Assembly: GCF_014287585.1 (NCBI RefSeq)
Contig: NZ_JACOOJ010000016.1
Coordinates: 37,258-101,257 of the forward strand
Length of the DNA: 64,000 bases
Direction: 5' to 3'
From: Parabacteroides hominis
GTDB lineage: Bacteria; Bacteroidota; Bacteroidia; Bacteroidales; Tannerellaceae
Positions within the stretch are counted from its first letter, which is position 1, and each line of letters starts with the position of its first letter. Below are positions 57,874 to 64,000 of the stretch, in pieces. The notes below the pieces were generated by a model, which saw nothing but the letters and a program-made list of their open reading frames with translations, ran no database searches and was not told where the DNA came from. The position numbers and the translations under genes are program-made.

Positions 57874-59244
57874 TCATTCATACCCTCCTCCCAAGGCCTT
57901 ATAGAGATAAACCGCCGACAGCAACTCATCCAGCATCGCCTTGTTCAGGCTGATCTGCGCATCCAGCAATCCGCGCTGGGCATCCAGCACATCCATGTAA
58001 TTAGTGACACCGTTGATATATTGCAGTTGCGCCAGTTGCGCGTATGTACTGGCCGATTCCAGCAGTTTTTCATAAGACCGGCGGATCTCTTTCGCCTTGC
58101 GGATCGTGACGATGGCATTGTTCACCTCCTTGAAAGCGCCAAGCACGCTTTTCTGGTAGTTATACACCTCCTGCTCGTAACGGGCACGTGCGGCTTTCAG
58201 CTTCGCCTTGTTCTTTCCCATCGCAAACAAAGGTTGCAGCAAATCGCCCGCTAATAACCAGGCAGGGCTTTTGATGAAATTGCCAAGCTCCTCGCTCTCG
58301 AAGCCGAGGTTTCCCGTCAGGCGGATCTTCGGGAACAGGTCTGTTTGCGCAACTCCTACTTTCGCATTGGCTTCGCGCAACTTCTGCTCGGCCTGCCGCA
58401 TATCCGGGCGCCGTTCCAGCAGAGCGGAAGGAAGGCCGACGGGCAGGGATTCCGGCAAATGCTGTTCGCGAAGCGGCAATCCGCGCGGGACATCTCCCGA
58501 ATACTGTCCGAGCAGGAAAGAGAGGTCGCTCTCCTTTATCTTGATCTTCCGTTCGAGCGAAGGAAGCAAGGTTTCCGTGCGTGCCAGCTCCACCTGTGCC
58601 TGGCTATAGGAGGTCTCGGAAGTCAGGCCGCCTTCGAAGCGCAGTTTGGCCAGGCGGACGCCTTCGCGGCGAGCGGCTAACGTATGGCGTACGATATCCA
58701 GCTCCTGATCGAGCGCGCAAAGTTCGTAGTAAGCGGCAGCCACTTCCGCAACCAACGTCATCTGCAAGGCGCGACGTGCTTCCACCGACTGCAGGTAAGC
58801 GGCAATCCCCGCTTCGTTTGCCCAGCGAAGGTTCCCCCACAGGTCCAATTCCCACGAGAGAGTCAGCTTGGCTCCGTATTCGGGATCGGGTTTCGGGTCA
58901 TCACCTCCGTAATTCAGGCGTTCCTTCTGTCCGTAAATCCGGGCTCCTATTTCCGGGAACTGGTCGGCAAAGGTGATCCGTTTCGCGGCGATCATCTCCT
59001 TGATCTTCGCCGCAGCGATCTTCATGTCTTTATTATTATCGAGAGCGATGGTGATCAAGCGCTGCAAAGTCGTGTCGGCATACAGGCTCTGCCAGGGGAT
59101 GCTGTCGATCGAAGCGGTATCCGCCCCTGCCACAATCTCTTCGGGAAGGTCCAGTTCCGGGCGGGCGTACTTCTTGCCGATCTTGCAGGAAGAGAACGCC
59201 AGCGTAAGGGACAGAACCATGAATATATAGATGTTTCGTTTCAT
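57874..59244 (-). CDS. RND efflux outer-membrane lipoprotein (TolC/OprM-like)
   Basis: Outer-membrane channel of the tripartite pump, 456 residues. Lipobox LAFSSCKIG (Cys20). Two OEP repeats are visible, each with long helices (about 90-280 and 290-456). NodT/OprM-type markers include SWELDLWGNLRWANEAG, LLERRPDMRQAEQKLREANAKVGVAQTDLFPKI and VTNYMDVLDAQRGLLDAQ. It is the last gene of the operon, 5 bases after the pump gene. Confidence 0.93.
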   Translation of the reverse strand: MKRNIYIFMVLSLTLAFSSCKIGKKYARPELDLPEEIVAGADTASIDSIPWQSLYADTTLQRLITIALDNNKDMKIAAAKIKEMIAAKRITFADQFPEIGARIYGQKERLNYGGDDPKPDPEYGAKLTLSWELDLWGNLRWANEAGIAAYLQSVEARRALQMTLVAEVAAAYYELCALDQELDIVRHTLAARREGVRLAKLRFEGGLTSETSYSQAQVELARTETLLPSLERKIKIKESDLSFLLGQYSGDVPRGLPLREQHLPESLPVGLPSALLERRPDMRQAEQKLREANAKVGVAQTDLFPKIRLTGNLGFESEELGNFIKSPAWLLAGDLLQPLFAMGKNKAKLKAARARYEQEVYNYQKSVLGAFKEVNNAIVTIRKAKEIRRSYEKLLESASTYAQLAQLQYINGVTNYMDVLDAQRGLLDAQISLNKAMLDELLSAVYLYKALGGGYE

Positions 59245-59249
59245 TGTGA

Positions 59250-62200
59250 TTATTTGCTTGTTGTTCGACGAAGAATACGTTCCATTCTGACTTTACCCTT
59301 TATCTTGTAAATCAAGACAAAGAAGAAGGGAACCAAAACGATCCCGACAGTAATGGCGACCAGCATCCCAAAGAATACGCCGGTTCCGATGCTGTGGCGG
59401 GAAGCAGAACCCGGCCCGCTTGCCAATACCATCGGAAGCATGCCCAGGACGAATGCCAAGGATGTCATCAGGATCGGGCGGAAACGCATCCGGGCGGCAT
59501 GGAGGGCGGCTTTGACTACATCGACTCCGGAATCGACCTGCACTTTGGCAAACTCGACGATCAGGATCGCATTCTTTGCCGCCAAACCGATCAACGTCAC
59601 CAGGCCGATCTGGAAATAAATATCGTTGTGCAGCCCCGTCACCCATATGCCGAGATAAGCCCCCAACGCTGCCACCGGCAATGAAAGCAGTACGGCGATC
59701 GGCACGATCCAACTTTCATATTGGGCAGCTAAAAAGAGGAAGACGAAAAGGAAGACCAGTGCCAGCACGAATCCGGTCTGTCCGCCGGCCTTTTTCTCCT
59801 GATAGGAAAGTCCGCTCCATTCCAGTCCGATGTTATCCGGCAGATGCTCGCGGGCAATCTTCTGCATGGCGGCCATCGCTTCGCCGGAGCTATATCCGGG
59901 AGCAGCAACGGCACTGATGGCGGCTGTCGTGAACATATTGAATCGTTTGATCGTTCCCGGTCCGGTCGTATAGCTGGTCGTGCCGAGTGCGGTCAACGGG
60001 ACCATCGAACCGTTCTGTGCACGGACGAAGAACAGGCCGAGGTTATCGCGCGTTGCACGATAAGGGGCTTCCGCCTGGATATATACCTTATAGATACGGT
60101 TGAACATATTGAAGTCATTCACATAAACCGATCCTAAATAAGCCTTCATGGTCGAGAAGATATCCGTCAACGGGATGCCGAGGAATTTCGCCCTGTCGCG
60201 GTCTACATTGAAGTAGAGCTGCGGTATTTCCGACTGCAAGGCAGATGAAACACCTGTCAGTTCCGGCGCTTTCGAGGCATAAAGCATAAAGGTATCGGTC
60301 GCCGCCACTAAGTTCTCCCAACTGGCATCTCCACGGGCTTCCAACTGCATTTCAAGGCCGCCGCTCTCTCCTAACCCAGGAATTACTGGCGGACGATTCA
60401 GGTAGGCGAGTATCTCCGGATAATACAGAAACTCTTTGCGGCACTGTTCCATCACGTCCTCCACTCCCATATTCGAAGATTTGCGTTCTTCCCAGGGTTT
60501 CAGGATAACGGTCAGGGTGGAGCGGCTTTGCGAAGTCCCGACACGTGTACTGCTACCGGTCACATTCTGCACGTATGCGACAGCCGGCAAGTTCTCGATG
60601 AAAGCGATGGCACGATCCGTGACTTTGCGGGTGCGTTCAAGAGTCGCTCCTTCGGGCATCACCAGTTCGACGGTAAAAAACCCCTGGTCTTCTTCAGGGA
60701 TAAAGCTGGTCGGGATCACCCGGTTCAGCACGAAGATAAACACGATCACCATTCCGAAACCGGCCAGGATGCGCTTCGGGTTCCGAATCGCTTTTTCCAG
60801 TAAATGGCCGTATTTGTTATTCCCTCTGGCCAGCCAGATATTGATCTTGCGGAAAACAATATTCTTTTTCTTCCTGTTCGGACGCAAGATAATCGCACAC
60901 ATGGCAGGGCTCAACGTCAACGCCACAACCGTGGACAACAGTACGGAAACTACGATCGTAATGGAGAACTGGCGATACAATGCTCCGGTAATTCCGCTCA
61001 AAAAGCTGACGGGAACGAACACGGCTGCCAACACCATAGAGGTAGCGATCAAGGCCCCCGAAAGTTCACGCATGGCTTTATGGGTAGCCTCGCGTGCCGT
61101 CAGATGTTCTTCGTGCATCAGGCGTTCCACGTTTTCTACCACGACGATCGCATCGTCCACCACAATACCGATTGCCAGGATCAAGCCTAACAACGTCAGC
61201 ATATTGAGCGAGAACCCCATGATCAGCATAAAACCGAATGTTCCGATCAGGGAGATAGGAACGGCGATTGTCGGGATCAGGGCCGCCCGCCAGTTCTGCA
61301 AGGACAGGAATACGACCAGTACCACCAGGAACAGGGCCTCAAACAGGGTTTTATATACCTCGTGGATAGACTGCGATATATATTCGGTTGCGTCGAAGGG
61401 AAACTTATATTCCAGCCCTTCGGGAAAGTTCTGGCTGATCTCTTTCATCGCTTCCTTTACGTTCGTAGCTACTTCCAGCGCATTGGCTCCAGGCAGCATA
61501 TAGATAGCAAGGATAGCCGCATTTTTTCCGTTCAGTCCACTTTCAGTCGAATAGGAAGAGGCTTCAAGCGAAACTCTTGCCACATCACGAATACGGACAA
61601 TAGAGCCGTCCGGGTTGGCACGGACTACAATGTCTTCGAACTCCTTTACCGTTGACAAACGTCCCCTGGCAGTAACGGGCAGGGTGATGTCGACATCCAA
61701 TACAGGTTGTTTTCCCAACTCACCGGCTGCCGATTCGCTGTTTTGCTCTTTCAGGGCATTCTGCAAGTCCTTTACTGTCAGCCCCATGTTTGCCAGACGA
61801 TCCGGATAAACCCAGATCTGCATACCATAATAACGGCTACCGATATTTGAGACACGGCCTACACCGGGAATACGGCGCAGCACGTCCAGCACGTTAATGG
61901 TCGCAAAGTTACTCAAATAGATCTCGTCGAAACGGGGATCGTCCGAAAGAAGACTCAATGTCATCAACTGGCTGGCAGATTGTTTTTCTACCGTAATGCC
62001 GTTCTGCACGACATCTGCCGGCAAACGGGATTCCGCCAGTTTCACACGGTTCTGGATCTCTACGGCTGAAAGGTCCGGATTCGCATTCACATCGAATGTG
62101 ACAGTGATAGTCAGCCCTCCTGAGTTGGAGCTGCTGCTTTGCATATAGATCATACCCGGCGTACCGTTCAACTCTTGTTCGATGGGAGTCGCAACGGCCT

Positions 62201-62378
62201 GCGATACCGTCATGGCACTTGCACCCGGATACGAGGCGCTAATCTTCACAACCGGCGGAGTGATCTGCGGATACTGGTCCACCGGCAACATCACCAACCC
62301 GATAACCCCGACAATAACAATCAACAAAGAGAGCACTGTCGAGAAAACGGGGCGATCTATAAAGAATCCCGGTTTCAT
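59250..62378 (-). CDS. RND efflux pump, HAE1 family (AcrB/MexB-like)
   Basis: Inner-membrane proton-driven drug pump, 1042 residues, with 12 membrane segments and two large periplasmic loops. It opens with FFIDRPVFSTVLSLLIVIVG. The proton-relay aspartates are in GIVVDDAIVVVENVERL (TM4). It also has TSFIPEEDQGFFTVELVMPE at the start of the second loop and the late ILMTSLAFVLGMLPMVLASG. The length matches AcrB. It overlaps the adaptor gene by 4 bases. Substrates cannot be read from the sequence. Confidence 0.96.
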   Translation of the reverse strand: MKPGFFIDRPVFSTVLSLLIVIVGVIGLVMLPVDQYPQITPPVVKISASYPGASAMTVSQAVATPIEQELNGTPGMIYMQSSSSNSGGLTITVTFDVNANPDLSAVEIQNRVKLAESRLPADVVQNGITVEKQSASQLMTLSLLSDDPRFDEIYLSNFATINVLDVLRRIPGVGRVSNIGSRYYGMQIWVYPDRLANMGLTVKDLQNALKEQNSESAAGELGKQPVLDVDITLPVTARGRLSTVKEFEDIVVRANPDGSIVRIRDVARVSLEASSYSTESGLNGKNAAILAIYMLPGANALEVATNVKEAMKEISQNFPEGLEYKFPFDATEYISQSIHEVYKTLFEALFLVVLVVFLSLQNWRAALIPTIAVPISLIGTFGFMLIMGFSLNMLTLLGLILAIGIVVDDAIVVVENVERLMHEEHLTAREATHKAMRELSGALIATSMVLAAVFVPVSFLSGITGALYRQFSITIVVSVLLSTVVALTLSPAMCAIILRPNRKKKNIVFRKINIWLARGNNKYGHLLEKAIRNPKRILAGFGMVIVFIFVLNRVIPTSFIPEEDQGFFTVELVMPEGATLERTRKVTDRAIAFIENLPAVAYVQNVTGSSTRVGTSQSRSTLTVILKPWEERKSSNMGVEDVMEQCRKEFLYYPEILAYLNRPPVIPGLGESGGLEMQLEARGDASWENLVAATDTFMLYASKAPELTGVSSALQSEIPQLYFNVDRDRAKFLGIPLTDIFSTMKAYLGSVYVNDFNMFNRIYKVYIQAEAPYRATRDNLGLFFVRAQNGSMVPLTALGTTSYTTGPGTIKRFNMFTTAAISAVAAPGYSSGEAMAAMQKIAREHLPDNIGLEWSGLSYQEKKAGGQTGFVLALVFLFVFLFLAAQYESWIVPIAVLLSLPVAALGAYLGIWVTGLHNDIYFQIGLVTLIGLAAKNAILIVEFAKVQVDSGVDVVKAALHAARMRFRPILMTSLAFVLGMLPMVLASGPGSASRHSIGTGVFFGMLVAITVGIVLVPFFFVLIYKIKGKVRMERILRRTTSK

Positions 62379-63541
62379 TCTCCTTCCTCCTCTGCTCTTA
62401 ATGCTTCAATCGCTTTATCGTCACCCGCCTGTATCGGCTGTACCAGCATACCGGGGACTAACTTATGATAGCCTTCTATTACGACTTGTTCATTTTCTCC
62501 CAATCCGCGTTCTATGACGATGTTATTCCCGATTTCCGGCCCGGTCTGCACAAAACGTTTTTCCGCCACATTATCCCGGCGGACTACATAAATGAAAGCG
62601 CCTCCTTTCTCAATGGAAATTGCTTTACGGGGAACAACAATTGCGCGTTCACGGACATCCAGCAAGAGTTTCACCTTTGTGAACTGCCCCGGAAGAAGTT
62701 TCTGGTTCGGGTTAGGAAGTTCGGCACGTACGCCGAATGTACCGGTCTGCGGATCGACAATCGGGTCGGCGAAGTCCACTATTCCTTTAACCGGATATTC
62801 GGAATCGTCGGCCAATGTGACCGTTACCGTAGGTTGCCAGGAACGGGAAGTGTCTTGTTCACCGAATTTAATATTACGACGTTCAGCGCGCAAATAGTCC
62901 AGTGCCGTCATCTTAAAATCTACTAAAACAGTGTCGCTCTTCACGACAGCCGCCAATTTAGAGTTTACACCGGGGCCGACCAGAGCGCCGACATCCACAA
63001 AACGTTCGCTGATATATCCGGCCAGCGGAGAGGTTACTGTTGTATAACTCAATTCAAGTTGTGCTTGGTCCAGATCGGCCTTGCTCATGGCAATATCTGC
63101 TTCCGCGTCTCCTAATGAGGCCAAAGCATTATCCAAATCCAATTGACTGGCAGCATGCTGCTCATACAAAGGCTGTAGGCGTTCTACATCGCGCTTGGCT
63201 TTTGCTGCTTGTGCTTGGTTCTTTTTCAGTTGCGCTTTGGCTTTCTCCACCTTTGCCTTATAAAGAGCCGAATTAATAATGAAAAGAGGTTCGTTATGCT
63301 TCACTTCTTTTCCTTCCACAAACAACATCTTTTCCAGATAACCTTCTACACGGGCATGTATCTCCACGAACCGGGCCGCCCGGATGCGTCCTACATATTC
63401 GCCAAAGATCTGTACATCTTCCTTCGCCGGTTTATCAACAATCACAAGGGGCCTCAAAGGTTCATCCTTATGTCGACATCCAGTTGCCAATACCATCAAG
63501 GCTAAAAACACTGCCCCTTTAACCAATCTTTCTCCTACCAT
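62375..63541 (-). CDS. RND efflux periplasmic adaptor (AcrA-like)
   Basis: Membrane-fusion protein joining pump and outer channel, 388 residues. Lipobox MVLATGCRHK (Cys22). It has the order hairpin-lipoyl-barrel-membrane-proximal: VEGYLEKMLFVEGKEVKHNEPLF (first lipoyl half), a coiled-coil hairpin (about 95-160), VTSPLAGYISERFVDVGALV (second lipoyl half), and LLPGQFTKVKLLLDVRERAIVVPRKAI. It is the first gene of the three-gene operon; no TetR or other regulator is adjacent within the window. Confidence 0.95.
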   Translation of the reverse strand: MVGERLVKGAVFLALMVLATGCRHKDEPLRPLVIVDKPAKEDVQIFGEYVGRIRAARFVEIHARVEGYLEKMLFVEGKEVKHNEPLFIINSALYKAKVEKAKAQLKKNQAQAAKAKRDVERLQPLYEQHAASQLDLDNALASLGDAEADIAMSKADLDQAQLELSYTTVTSPLAGYISERFVDVGALVGPGVNSKLAAVVKSDTVLVDFKMTALDYLRAERRNIKFGEQDTSRSWQPTVTVTLADDSEYPVKGIVDFADPIVDPQTGTFGVRAELPNPNQKLLPGQFTKVKLLLDVRERAIVVPRKAISIEKGGAFIYVVRRDNVAEKRFVQTGPEIGNNIVIERGLGENEQVVIEGYHKLVPGMLVQPIQAGDDKAIEALRAEEEGE

Positions 63542-63825
63542 TTTCTAATATCTATAATTGACATTTAAACTTGCTATATATCTATCTCTAAATTAAGAAA
63601 TGAAATAATCGTACCATTGTTTCAATCAAGACGTTAAAAAACATTATGCAGCTTATTATCAACGCAATATTCCCGGCATGAAATAGCTTGTTATCTAAAT
63701 CACAATCCATGCATGTAGAATTATTCCACATTCTTCCTAAAAAATCCCCAATTACGACGCTAAAATGTCACCCTATACCAAAACCGAAAAAGGGTAATCC
63801 CACAGGAAAGGAGCTGCCTGTAAAA
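63542..63825. other. Intergenic region between efflux operon and rRNA operon
   Basis: About 285 bases without a gene. I see no -7 element of good quality for the efflux operon and no repeat. The rRNA terminator occupies the far end. Confidence 0.5.
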
Positions 63826-63858
63826 TAGAAAAAGGGGCCAGCCTTGCGGCTAACCCCT
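63826..63858 (-). terminator. rRNA operon terminator
   Basis: GGGGCCAGCC/GGCTAACCCC stem (63834-63857) with TTTTT on the minus strand after it, about 30 bases past the 5S gene. Confidence 0.75.
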
Positions 63859-63886
63859 CTTCTTTACCGAGCTTTCGCTCCCTCTA

Positions 63887-63996
<110 letters not shown>

Positions 63997-64000
63997 AATT

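Overview
The window looks like a chromosome segment of a gut Bacteroidales species, most probably Parabacteroides or a close relative. The evidence is a SusC/SusD pair with hybrid two-component sensors, Mfa1/Mfa2-type fimbriae, a BspA/InlB-repeat protein with a type IX secretion-like C-terminal tail, HU-like proteins, and promoters of the Bacteroidota form (-7 element TAnnTTTG). The genus is an inference from gene content; the sequence alone does not settle it. There is no phage, integrase or insertion sequence in the window.

Layout. 1-2150 is a 5'-truncated CPA2-type cation/H+ antiporter. 2264-18155 is a small polysaccharide-utilisation locus: a GH2 glycosidase on the minus strand, then, on the plus strand, a hybrid two-component sensor, SusC, SusD, a GH105 unsaturated-uronyl hydrolase and a large periplasmic protein that joins a beta-propeller, two CxxCH haem motifs and a formylglycine-enzyme-like fold. 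18220-22436 is sbcC-sbcD. 22474-23092 is a hicA-hicB toxin-antitoxin pair with a visible operator. 23227-25544 is a BspA/InlB-repeat surface protein apparently split by a 1-base frameshift. 25994-29870 holds an HU-like protein, an AspT/YidE-type transporter and a THUMP-like methyltransferase. 30000-34682 is a fimbrial locus. 34888-37270 is a redox cluster (flavodoxin-aldo/keto reductase lipoprotein fusion, a decayed iron-alcohol dehydrogenase, a Tat-type flavoprotein).

37271-38331 is a 1-kb intergenic patch of palindromic repeats beside tRNA-Ser(CGA). 38549-48401 is mostly housekeeping: reverse rubrerythrin, class I aldolase, S9 peptidase, SPOR lipoprotein, an acetyltransferase with an AraC-regulator relic next to it, lepA, and a large TPR protein. 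48603-52392 is a fructokinase beside a periplasmic-binding-protein-type hybrid sensor, resembling the known fructose sensor arrangement of levan utilisation. 52491-57743 holds a WbuC cupin, a ten-copy hairpin minisatellite, a cyclophilin, a U32 peptidase-family protein, metA and an MNT-HEPN pair. 57874-63541 is a tripartite RND efflux operon, and the window ends in the 5S gene of an rRNA operon that continues beyond 64000 on the minus strand.

Things most worth a second look: the haem-motif/formylglycine-enzyme-like fusion inside the utilisation locus, the 22-bp hairpin array, several structured leaders (HU gene, BspA gene, hybrid sensor), the palindrome family at 37410, 38089 and 55886, and three gene relics or breaks (iron-ADH, AraC regulator, BspA frameshift). 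All functions are read from sequence by eye; no database search was run.
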